A DNA stretch of 64,000 nucleotides from JBBPYC01 sp965218765 (lineage in GTDB: Bacteria > Pseudomonadota > Gammaproteobacteria > Burkholderiales > Burkholderiaceae_C): the NCBI GenBank assembly GCA_965218765.1, contig CBDCLU010000005.1:1-64000 (forward strand), in the 5' to 3' direction. The position numbers were made by a program, and so were the translations under genes. Positions 17,379-28,700 of this stretch are shown piece by piece; positions within the stretch are counted from its first letter, which is position 1, and each line of letters starts with the position of its first letter. The notes under the pieces were generated by a model, which did not search any database, was not told where the DNA came from, and saw only the letters and a list, made by a program, of their open reading frames with translations.

Positions 17379-19790
17379 TTGCGTGAAATACTGACCATTA
17401 TCGCGTCCCTCCTGATCGTGGTCCTCACGGCGGCTCTCGTGGGACCGTGGTTCGTGGACTGGACGGCGCATCGCGACTGGGTCGAGTCGGAGCTCTCGCG
17501 CGTCAGCGGGGCGAAGGTGCGGGTCGCGGGTGCGATCGATCTCAAGCTTCTTCCGGTCCCGCGGCTGGTCATGTCCTCGGTTCATGTTTCGAGCACGCGC
17601 GCCGACGGGCCTCTGCTCGATATCGAAAACGTCAAGCTCGAACTCGCCGTCGAGGCTCTCGTGCGCGGCGAGCTGCGGTTCACCGAAGCTGTCCTCTCAA
17701 AGCCGCAGCTCTCGCTGGTGCGCAAGGCCGGGGGCGCACTGGTTATTCCGCGGACGCCGAACTTCAAGGCCTCGGGCGTGCAGGTCGAGCGGCTGAGCGT
17801 GACGGAGGGTTCGCTGGCGCTCCGCCCGGAGGCTGGGGGCACGCCCTTCGTGCTCGGCGGCCTCGATTTTCTGGGCGAAGCCTCGACCCTCGCCGGGCCG
17901 TTCCGGGGCGCGGGCGAGGTTCATATCGGCGGCGTATCGGCCAAATATCGATTCTCGACCGCGGCGCTGGAGGAGGATCGCATCCGCCTCAAGGCGATTC
18001 TCGACGAGGGTCCGCTGACGCCGCGCGGCGATCTCGACGGCAATCTCATCTTCCGCCAGAGCGACGACGGAACCCGTTTCGCCTTCGAGGGGACGGCGGC
18101 CTTTTCGGCGACGAGCCAGGTGGCGGGCGCTCCGGTGCCCTGGCGGCTCGCCGGCAACCTCAAGGCGGATGCGCAGCAGGCGGTGCTGGACCCGGCCGAA
18201 TTGCGCGCCGGCGGCGAGGACCGCGCCTTGCTGGCCAACGGCTCCGCGGAATTCATCTTCGGGGCCTCGCCGCACGGCGTCCTCACGATGTCGGCGCGCC
18301 AGCTCGACATCGACCGTCTGCTCGCGGATGACAGCGGCGCGTCCGGTTCGGGCGCGCGGCTCGCGGCGCTGATCGGCTCGACCTTTTCGGACACGGGGCT
18401 CGGCGCGCGGCTGCCCTGGCCCCTGACCTTGTCTCTGTCGTCTCCCACGGCGGTCGTCGCCGGGGAGACGCTGACCGACATGCGCGCGGAACTCGGCCTG
18501 CAATTTGGAAAGCCCTTGGGCGTCAAGGTTTCGGTGAACGGACCGGCCCGCTCGAATGTCGCGCTCGACGGCGTCGTGGAGGCAGGGCGCGCCGCCGCCT
18601 TCCGCGGGCATATCGACGTCGGCTCGCGCGACCTGCCGCGCCTGACCGAATGGCTGTCGGTCAGCACGCCCGATCTGGCTGCGCGGCTGCGCGACCTGCC
18701 GTTCCGCTCTCTGACGATCGCGGGCGACGTCGAGGCGTCGGCCGGCGGGGTGATCGGCCGCGATCTGGCCATTCAGGCCGACCGGTCGCGCTTCGCCGGG
18801 ACCATTGCGTTCACGCGCGCCATGGGGACGGAACGTGCGCGGCTGTTCGGAGACCTGACATCGGATGCGCTCGATCTCGACGGAATTCCGGAACTCGCGG
18901 GGCCGGCGCGTTTCGCGGCCGACATGGACCTGTCGCTCGCGCTCGACGCCCGCGCGGTCAGGCTCGCGCGGTTTGGCGAAGGTGTGGTGGACGCGGGGCA
19001 TATCGACTTCAAGCTCCTCAAGGACGCCGACAATCTGAAGCTCGAACGATTCTCGGTCGCCAATATCGGCGGCGCCTCGCTGAGCGCCACCGGACAGATC
19101 GGCGACGGCGTTGCGAGCCTCGACGCGAAGCTGGAAGCGGCGCGGCTCGGAGACCTGGCGGCGCTTCTGCGACGCGTGGCGCCCGGACAGGCCGCCGATG
19201 CGCTGGCGGCGCGGGCCGTCGCCTTGTCGCCCGCCCGGCTCAATGTCGCGGCGCGCGGAAAAGTCGGCGATGGCGGGTTGCAGATCGAGAACCTGAAGAT
19301 CGACGGCTCGGCGCGCGGGACGAAGATCGCCACGGTCGCGCAGCCCTCGGCCAGGAGCCTCGATTTCGCCGCCACCTTCGAGAATCCCGACGGCCCCATG
19401 CTGCTCAGGCAGATCGGGCTCGACACCGTGCCGCTGACGGACACCGGGCCGGGGCGGTTGCGCATTCTGGCCAAGGGCGCTCCGGCGGGCGGCTACGAGG
19501 CCGATGTCGAGGGCCGGGCGGCCGGAAGCGACCTGTCGTTCAAGGGGCATGTCGACGGTTCGCTCACGCTTCCGATCGCGCAGGGCAGGCTCGATCTGCG
19601 CAGCCAGGATGCGACGCCTCTCCTGCGTGTTCTCGCCCTCGCGCTGCCCGATGTGACAGCCGGGCTGGATGCGTCGGTGCAAGCCAGTCTCGACCTCACG
19701 CGCGAGCGCCTGAAGCTCGACGAGATCGCCGGGCGGGTCGCCGGAGCGGCCTTCTCGGGACAAATCGAGCGGCTGCGCTCGGCCGGTGCT
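17379..19790 (+). CDS. AsmA family protein, 3' end missing at the contig join
   Basis: A large envelope protein of the AsmA family, anchored by one N-terminal transmembrane helix (LREILTIIASLLIVVLTAALV) with the rest in the periplasm. Family members are linked to outer-membrane lipid transport and assembly. The motif GPWFVDWTAHRDWVESELS and the following KVRVAGAIDLKLLPVPRLVMSSV are typical. The likely start is TTG 17379 (LREIL), since the upstream ATG 17292 adds a non-hydrophobic extension. The AsmA-like reading continues to about SGQIERLRSAG near 19,785. Beyond that the frame stays open by chance to 20000 but encodes the antisense of a different gene, so the true C-terminus is absent. About 800 residues remain. 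Confidence 0.85.
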
Positions 19791-19800
19791 GGCTCGGCAG
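19770..19800. other. Probable chimeric junction between two genomes
   Basis: To the left, the plus-strand AsmA gene and 19 kb of alphaproteobacterial housekeeping genes. To the right, the minus-strand DUF349 gene and 44 kb of Burkholderiales genes. Both genes are truncated at this point, and no mobile-element end, tRNA or repeat is seen at the boundary. The exact base cannot be fixed by eye. Confidence 0.85.
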
Positions 19801-22519
19801 CAGCCGGCGCCGGTGGATCGGCGCTGGCAGGCGTTCCGTCGGTGCCAGATGCGGCATCGTCAGGTGCTACATCTTGCGTAGCATCCAACGCAGGTTGCAC
19901 GATCGCACCAGGCACTTTTGAACCAGATTCCTGCTGTGCTGCCGGTTGCGCCGGCAGCGCCGGCGTTGCTGCTGCCGCTGCACCGGCACCGACCGCCTGA
20001 CCGGACCGCGCCGCCTCGGCCGCCTGCCCACGCAACGCAGCGTCCAACGTCGCCATCGCCGCCTTGATCGCCTGCGCGTCACCGCTCGCGTTCGCCGCTT
20101 CCAGCGCCTTCGATGCGTCCAGCACCGCGCGGTCACGCTCGCCCAGCGCGGCGTGGGCCTGCTCGCGCTCGGCGGTCTTGCGGTTGAATGCATCGTCGAT
20201 CGGCTTGCGGAACGTGTCCCAGAGCTTTTGCTCCTGCCGACGCTCCAGCGGAATCCACTGCGCTTCGGCCTGCCAGCGCTGCTGCAGCGATTTCACGGCA
20301 TCGATGCGCAGCATCGGCGCCGCGCCGAGCCCATTCGCTTCCTCGATCATGGCCTGGCGGCGCGCCACGCTTTGCTGCTGCACGGCCTCCAGCGGCGCAG
20401 CCGCGTTGGCCAGCGTCTGCTTCCACTGCGGTTGCAGTTCGGCGAATGCTTTTTCGTTCAGGTGGCCGCTCGCGCGCCAGCGTTCGCCGAACTCGCGCAC
20501 GATGCGCGCAAAACCTTTCCAGTCGTCGTCGCGCGCGCTGCGGTTGTCGGCCGCCCAGGCGTTCACTTCCTCGATCAGCGCCAGCCGCTGGCCGCGGTGT
20601 TCGGCGGCTTGGGCGCGCACCTGCTCGAGCCATTCCTCGACGAACTTGTGCGCTTCGGTGCAGGCGTGATCGAAACGCCGCCAAAGGCCATGATTCGGCG
20701 GTCCGCCCTGGTCGACTTGGCGCCACTGCTCGCGCAGCGAACGCAGGGTTTCCTGCAGCTTGCGGCCACCCATGCGCGGCCTGCGCGGTGCATCGCCGGC
20801 TGCGGCTGCGGGCGCAGCCGATGCCTTGCCGAGCGACGTCGAGTCATTCGCGGACGCGGCTTCGTTTGCGTGCGCTGGGTCGGGTGCCTGCGAAGCCTCG
20901 ACCGCCGCACCGGACATGTCTTCCGCATCCGCCGCCGAAGTCGCGGCCGGCGCGCCGTGGTCGGCGTCGCGCACCGCATCGATGGGTCCACCGGATGGCT
21001 CGTCTGCTGTTGCATCGGCCACCATCAACTCATCAATCTGCGCAGCGGCATCGGCTTCGGACGCAGGCGGGGTCGCCACGTCGCTCGGCGCGGGCCGCGG
21101 CGACTCGGTCGGGTCGACCGGCTCGGCGGCCAGGCCGGTGATGGCCGCATCGTCGTCGGCTGGTGCATCAGGCGTCTCCGCCGCAGCTGACGACGCAGCC
21201 GATGCAACTGCCGTGTCCGCCGCATTCTCCATTTCCGATGATCGAGCCGCGGTTTCAGAATGGATGTGCTGCGCAGCTTCTGTGTTGTCCCGGACGCCTA
21301 AGCTGTCGGATGCATCCGCGCGGGCCGCTGCGTTCGCTGGGACGTCGCTCGACTGCAGGGCGGCCTCGTCCTTCGTTGCCGCCGGCCTGCTGCGATCGGG
21401 CCGCGCGCCGCGCAACTTCACCGGCACGGCAGAAGGCGGCCCGAGCAGGGCTTCGGCCTTGCGCACGAGCTCTTCACGCAACTGGTCGGCCCGCCACCGC
21501 TGCCAGCCTTCGAGTTCGCCGGCCGTGGCAAGCGCCGCCTGGGCGCGCTGCTCGAGCGAATGCTCGATCCACCGCGCGTGCTCCTTCAACGCCGCACGCA
21601 GTGCGACGGCGGCACCGGCGCTGGCCTTGACATGACCTTCCTTCACCTCGTGCTCGAGCGCCTGCAGCGCGGTCTGCACGGCGTTGTCAGCGCGGGTTCG
21701 CGCTTCAGGGTCGACCGCAGCAGCCGGCGAAGGTGCGGATGGCGCTGGGGCCATGCCGCGCTCGCCGCGTAACTCATCGGCCCAGACCGGCACGGGCGGC
21801 AGCGCAGCGGCCGAATCCGATGCCGCCGCAGCCGCCTGCGACAGCGCCGCCGAAAACGCATCCCAGACCACCTGCAGCTGTGTTTTGGACGCATCGAGCA
21901 GCGGCGGAAACCGCGCATCGACGCTGACCCAGTTGGCGTCTTCGGCAAGCGCATCGGCCTGTTCGTGCCAGTGCGCAACGTCGGCCTGCAGCACCGGCAA
22001 CGCGGACTGCGCGTCGCGCCACGGCTTGGTGGACAGCACTTCGAGCCGCTGTGCAAGCAGCACGGCGGCCTCACGCTGCACCTGCACGCGGTTCTGCAGG
22101 TCTTCGATGCCCCGAACCCGCTCGGCCAGCCGTACTTTCAGCTCGGCCAGCGGTTCGCGCGCAAGCGGCGCTCCGGCCTTGGCCGCGTCGCGCTGCCAGG
22201 CCATTGCATCGGCCAGATTCAAGCGCGGCAGCTGCAACAGATGCTCGGCCTTGTGCGCCCATTCGATCGCGGCCGCCTGCTGGTGGCGCGCGCGCTTCAG
22301 CTCATCGAGCCGCTCGCGCACCGGTTTGGCAGCGCCCTTGTCGCGTCCGCTGAGATCGCGGAATACGGCCTGCAGCTGCTCGGGCGCCGGCTCGGTGCGC
22401 AGCCAATCGCGGATGCGCCCAGCGCGCTCGCTCGAAGTCGGCGCGGTGAAGGCACCGCCGGTCAGCGCATCGAGCGCCGGCAGATCGAGAGGAGGAGGAG
22501 AGGAAGTGGCTTCTGTCAC
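19790..22519 (-). CDS. DUF349 domain-containing protein, C-terminus missing at the contig join
   Basis: A Burkholderiales-type DUF349 protein of unknown function. The N-terminal segment LDALTGGAFTAPTSSERAGR followed by IRDWLR is characteristic. DUF349 repeat segments follow, such as LREQWRQVDQGGPPNHGLWRR and LQQRWQAEAQWIPLERRQEQ, which are helical and rich in Trp, Arg and Gln. Between them, at about residues 330-580, lies a long Ala/Asp/Pro/Ser low-complexity linker. I chose GTG 22519 (VTEATSSPPPLDLPALDAL); ATGs at 22594 and 22702 also keep the frame open, and no strong ribosome site decides it. The C-terminal end is replaced by AsmA sequence near 19,790, so a stop codon of its own is not present. 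Confidence 0.8.
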
Positions 22520-22767
22520 GGCGCAATGAATTGAGAGGTCGGGGTGAGGAGAATCGATCGGCTGCTGTTCGCAGCACCGCATGCGCTTCAGCATGAATCG
22601 GGCTGGCACGCAGCCAGGGCGCTGCGGGAGAAAATTAAGCGAACCCTGCGGAAGCAATGGGGCGCCGCTGCGCTCCACACCGCAGCAGGGTATTTTGACC
22701 AATTTTGCGTGGTCCGCACGCGCAGGCCAGACAGCGCCGGGCAGCGGGCAGCCGGCGCTGGTTCCGA

Positions 22768-25700
22768 TCAGCGCGTCTCGAGGTCCAGCCCGACATGTGG
22801 CAGGTAGTGATCGGACGTCGCGCCCGCCGCTGCATCCCGATCCTGATTCCCATCTGCACGGCTTGCCGCATCGGAAAGCCGGCTGGATTCGATCAGCTTC
22901 GCTTCGCCGAGGAACAGGCGCGACTTCGACAAGCCGCCGCTTTCCAGATAGTCGCGCACGGCCACGCCGCGCTGCACCGCCAGTTCATGCATTGCCTCGT
23001 CGTCGGCCTCAATCCGGGCCAGCAGCAGACGCGTCATCTCGTTGTCCGACAACGGTTGCATGGCGCCGTCGGGATTGCGCGGCTTCGGAATGTTGGCCTG
23101 CTCATAGAGCCGGCGCAGCGGCGACGACGGCAGCGGCGTAGAGGCAGCGCCCGCAGCCGCGCCGCTTGCATCCGACGCATTGGCTGCCGCTCCACCTGGA
23201 GCGTCGCCTGCGGTCTGCGTAGGCTCGTCTGCACGAGCGTTCGTGCCTGCACCTGTACCCGCCGTTTGACCTGCGCTTGAGTTCACATCGGCGTTCGGCC
23301 GTGTCTGCGCGGCAGACGGCCCCGATGCGCCGTTCAAACGCTCGCGGTCGATCTCACGCGCGAGCCGGGCCTGCTTCCACGCTTCGCGCTCGGCCGGATT
23401 GCCGGCGGTGCCGACGATGGTGAGCTGCAGGGTGTCGCGCTGCATGAGCGCCCTGGCCACTTGATCGAGCCCGCTGCGCGCACGCGCCGTCAACTCGGCG
23501 CTGCCTGCGGCGAACGTCACTTCGTTCAGCGCATCGGCCGATGACCCGCCGCCGGCCGCATCCGCGATGCCGCCAACCGCACGTGCGATCAGCGAGAACG
23601 GCGCCGTGACGGCCTTGCCGAGCAGGTTGCCCACCGCGTTGCCGAGCACATCGGCGATGCTGAACTGCGGGTCGTCGATCGAGCCGCTGATCGGCAGGTC
23701 CAGATCGATCACGCCTTCGCTGTTGGCCAGCAGCGCCGTCGCGAGTTTGACCGGCAGGCTTCTCGGCGCGCCGTCGACTTTCTCGCCGAAGCGCAGTTGC
23801 GTGAGCACCAGGTTGTTGTCGGCCGTCAGTTGGCCGTCCGGTTTGATCCGGTAGTTCACGTCCATGCTGAGCCGGCCGCGCTCGATCGGATGGCCCGCGT
23901 ACTTCACGGCGTACGGCGAGAACGGCGGCAGTTCCAGATCGCGAACCTTGCCGGCGATGTCGAGCGCAAGCGGTTTGGCCAGCGGGTTCAGCCGACCGTC
24001 GACTTCGATCGATGCCGACTGCTCGGTGCTGCCGCGCAACTCGAGCCGCGCGAGCTCGGGCTGGCCGCCCGCCGGCACGCGGGATGAGAACGCGCCGAGC
24101 TTGCCGGTCAGGTCCTTGAGACGGGCCGAGTAGTTCGGCTGGATCAGCAGATCGGTGAAGTAGATGCGGCCGTTCACGAAGCTCGTGGTGCCGATGTCGA
24201 TGCGCGCAGCCGGCTGCGCCGCGGCGGCGGCAGGTGCCGGGGCGGCCGACCCGGTGTCGCCCGAGCTGCCGGACTTGACCAGCCCCTGCAGGTTCAACTT
24301 GCCGTCCGGGTACAGGATCATCCGCGCGAAGAAGTCGGTCAGCGCGGTCTGCTCGAGCGAGACAGATGCGGCCTGCCTCGGTGCGACCGCGAACTTCAAC
24401 CCCGTGAGGTTCAACGTCTTCCAGCTGACGAGTTCGTCGCCGACCTGCGTATCGTCGGTCGTATTCGGGGCTGCTGTCGAACTGGCGCCAGTGCGGCTGG
24501 TCACAGGCGCTGCCGCCGCAACCGCGTTGGCGCGCAGATCCTGCACGGTAAGGTCGCCACTCAGGTTCAATTTCGCACCGGCTTCGGTCTGCGCATAGCC
24601 GGTATCGCCCTTGAAGCTGGCGTCGGCTTGTGCGATCTCGATGTTCAGCTGCGACGCGAAGTACGGCTCGAACAGATGCACCGGAATGCGCGTGGCGTCC
24701 ACCGTGCCGTTCGCCTGCAATTGCGGCCGCAGCGTGAGCTGGCCGCGGTAGTCGAACTGCCCGCCGCTGCCGTCGCGTGCCGGTGCGGCCGTATCCGCGC
24801 CTGCGGGCGGATCGATGCGGGCTGACACATTCAGCGGTGCCGGATCGGTGCCGTCCAGCGTCAGGTGTTGCGTTTCGAGCTGAACACGGCTCAGATCGAA
24901 CGCCACCGGCGACGGCTGCGCGCGGTCGCGGAAAGCGATTCGACCACCGGACATTGCGAGGTCGGCCAGTTGCACAGCCCACGCACTGCCGTCCGCCGCG
25001 GCGGTCCGATCCGCTGCTTCAGCGGACGACGGCGTTGCAACGGCGCTGTTGCCGTTGCCGCTGCTGTCGTTGTCCTTTTTCTTCAGCCATTGCTGAACCA
25101 TCCACTGGCCCTGCTCGTCTCGCGCGACGGTGGCGACCGGCTCGCTGATCTGGACCTTGCCGATCTGCACCTTGCGTGCGGCCACATCGAGCGTGGCGTC
25201 GCTGACGGCAACCTGGTCGATCCGGGCCAGTTCGCTGCCGTCCTGCGTCAGCGCCACGTCGTCGAGCGCAAGCCGCCTGGCCTGCACGACGGTTTTCGCT
25301 CCGCCACCGGCTGATGCCGCAGCTTTCCAGTCCACCATGCCGTCAATCGACGCGCGACCCTGGAGCGTCGGTACCAGCAGCGACGCAGAGAACGGCTGCG
25401 CCAGCGCCAATGGCAACCCCTCGGCCTGCAGATCGACCGACGCCTGTGCGGCGCTGGCGCTGCCCTTGAACAAGAGTTTCGACGGCGCCTTGGCCGATGC
25501 CTCGTTCGCCAGCATCGCGGAGCCGGTGAAGCGTGCCGGTCGATCCAGTGGAAAGCCGAGCTGGTCGGCCTGCAGCTCGATCTTCGACAGATCGAGCTCG
25601 ACGGGTGTTTCGGCCAGCGCGCGGTCGCGGTAGTCGATCGCGCCTGCTGCGACAGACAGCTGCGCCAAATCCACCTTCCACGCTGGCGCTGGCGCCGCAG

Positions 25701-28700
25701 CTTTCTCATTGCGGCCGCCATCGGCCGCGTCGCTCGTGGCCGAAGCGCGCACCCAGTCTTCGAACATCCAGCGTCCATCCGCGTTGCGCGTCACTTCTGC
25801 CTTGGGCGCGCGCAACTCGACCTTGCCGATCCGCACTCGCTGCGCTGACAAATCGATGGCGGCATCGGCAACCGTCACCCGATCGATGGCGGCCAGCCGC
25901 TGCTTGGCCTCGGCCAGTGCGATGTCGTTCAACGTCAGCCGATTTGCGCGCAGGGTGAGTCGAGCGTCGGATGCGCCGCCCGAAGCCGTCGCGGCCTGCC
26001 AGCGCACAGCGCCGTCGAGCGTGGCGCTGCCGGACAACATAGGCTTCAAAAACTTTGCATAGAACGGCCGGGCTGCAGCGAATGGCAGGCCTTCCAGTTG
26101 CAGGTCGACGCTGACCTGGCTGTCGCTGGCCGTTCCGCTGAACGTGACCGGTGCGGTCGAAGCGCCGTCTGCCGTATTCAATTGCGCCGAGCCGCTGAAC
26201 GCAGCCGGTTCGGCAAAAGGCAGCGCGAGCTGGGATGCTTGCAGTTGCAGCTTCGCGAGTTCGGCGCGCACGACCTGTTCGGTCAATGCGCGGTCGGTGT
26301 AGGAGATGTCGCCGCCTTCGAGCTTGAAATCGTTCAGCGCGAATGACCAGCCGGCCGGCTTGGCGGCCTCGGCCGACGTTTCGCTCAAGCGGGCTGCAAG
26401 GTCGGTTTCGGTACCCTCGACCGCGTCCGATACGGGCGGTCTGGCAGGCGACTGCACACCCCTTTTTTTCTGCTGCTGCTTCAGCCAGTCTTCGAACATC
26501 CAGCGCCCGTCGGCATTGCGCGCCACCTCCACCTTCGGGTCGACGATCTGCAACCGGCCGAGCTGCACGTGATGCGAACTCAGGTCGACGCCGGCATCGG
26601 TCAGCTCGATCCGGCCGACGCGCACGGGCGCGTCTTCCGCCGTCTGCAGCGCCAGGTTCTTGAGCGCCAGCCGGTTCGCCCGCGCCACCAGCCGGACGCC
26701 GGCATCGGATCCGTCGGACCCGTCGGGCGATGCGGCCGACCACTGCAGCACGCCGTCGAGCGTGGCTTGGCCGCTCAATGCGGGCGACAGGAACTCGGCG
26801 AGGAACGGTTCGGCTGCAGCGACGGGCAGCCCGTCGAGCTTGAGCGCGACTTGCCCGCCATCGGCGCTCGCGCTGCCGTTGAACTTGAGCGGCGCGGGCT
26901 CGCCAGCAAGCGGCGCGGCGAGTTGCGCGGAGCCGCTGAATTCGGTCTGTGCCTGGAGCGGATATGCGACCTTGGATGCCTGCACGTCAAATTGCGTCAG
27001 CGCCACCGCGATCGGTTGCTCGGCCAGCGCAGCGTCGGCGTAGGTCACGTCGCCGTGGTGGAGCGCGAAGCGATCGACCTTGAGCGACCAGGCCGGCGCT
27101 GTCTGATCCGCTGCCTGATCCGCTGGCCGCGCGGATGAATCGGCAGCGGCCGGTTGGTCCGATTTCGGCTGCGCCTTGAACCAGTCTTGCGCCATCCACC
27201 GGCCTGTCGAATCGCGCTGAATGTGCAGCGCGGGCCCATCGATCTCGAAGCTGCCGATCCCGGCCGTGCGCCGGGCCAGATCGATGGTCGCGTCGGCCAC
27301 TTCGAGTTGCGCCAGACTGGCGAGAGGCGTTTCCTTTTGGCTGCCTTCGGGATTGGCGAGCGCGACTTGATTGAGCGACAACCGGTCGAGCCGCAGCACG
27401 GTGCGGGCGGCTGGCGAGCGAGTCGCCATGCCCGCTGTCGGCGCGGCTACGGCTTGCCAGACAAGCCCACCTTGCGCGCTGACCGTGCCGCGCAGGGTCG
27501 GCACCAGCAGCTGCGCCAGATAGGGCTGCGCAAGGTCGAACGACAGCGGGGTCAGTTTCCACTGCACGTCGGCCGAGCGATCGGTGGCCTTGCCTTCGAA
27601 CATCACGGCCGTGCCAGCCGTTGGATTCGATCCAGGTTGGGCGATCGGCGTCAGCGGCGCCGTTAACGGCGCATCGCCGTCCGGAATCTGAGAGCCGATG
27701 TCGGCCGACCCGCTGAATTGGGCAGGTTGATTGAACGGATAGGCAATGTTCGACGCCTGCAGCTGCAACCGCTTCAGATGGGCTTGTGCCTGCGGTTGCG
27801 TCGACCGGTCGATCCAGACGAGCTGCCCGTCTTTCAACGCGATCTGTTGCACCGACACCTGCCAGGGCTTTGCGGGATCGGCAGTGGCCTGATTTTCAGC
27901 AGAGACAGGGGACGATGCGGCGCTGCCGGCAGTACCTGCAGCGACAGCGGCGTTGACGGTGTCTTTCGCTGGGTCAGCGCCTTGCAGCAATGCGAGCGTG
28001 CCGTCTTCGCGTCGGCGCAGCGCCATGCGCGGCGCTTCGATCTCGATGCTCCGCACCGAGACAGTCTGCTGCAGCGGGCTCACGTCGGCCAGCGCGATGC
28101 GCGCTTCGGCGAGCGCAAGCATCGGCTCGCCTGCAGCATTGGACACTGCCACGTCGTGCGCAGTGATCGGCCCCGAAACCTTAAGCGTGGGCTCGGGCGT
28201 CTGCACATAGCCGATCTGCAGCTGCGCATCGAGCAGCGCCGCCTTGGGCTGCACCGGCAACCCGGCCGGCAAATACACCAGATAAGGCGCCACGTTCAGT
28301 CCGCTGAAGGTCAGCACGGCGTTGCTGCGGCGCGCGTCGGCATAAGGCGTGCTGCTGCCGGTGGCTTCAAACGCCACGCCGTCGAGCTCGAACGACAGGC
28401 GCGGCTCGACCTTGGCATCGCGCGCGGACGCCAGGCTGCTGAGCGTCGGGACGCGCAGCTGCAAGTCCTGCAGCACGTGCTTCGAGTCGGTGATCCGATC
28501 GATAAAGTCGAGCGACCCGTTTTGCACCACGACGTCCCGCAACGCGAATTTCAACGGCGCATTCGAGTCCGGCTGGCTCGGCGCGGGATCGGTGTCCAGT
28601 TGCTTGCGGATGTCGTCGATGTCTAGGCTGCCATCGGCACGTCGCGTGATCGACAGATGCGGCGCGTCCAGGTGCACTGCATCAAGAATCGGCGCGAGGC

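Noticed and set aside
17697..19763. 688-codon minus-strand open frame
   Set aside because: It is antisense to the AsmA-family gene, with Arg/Gly/Asp-rich composition typical of GC shadows.
19790..20000. Continuation of the AsmA frame to position 20000
   Set aside because: This part is antisense to the DUF349 gene and lies right of the proposed join; it is not AsmA sequence.
23354..24982. 542-codon minus-strand open frame
   Set aside because: It lies inside the DUF748 gene in another frame and is low in recognisable features.
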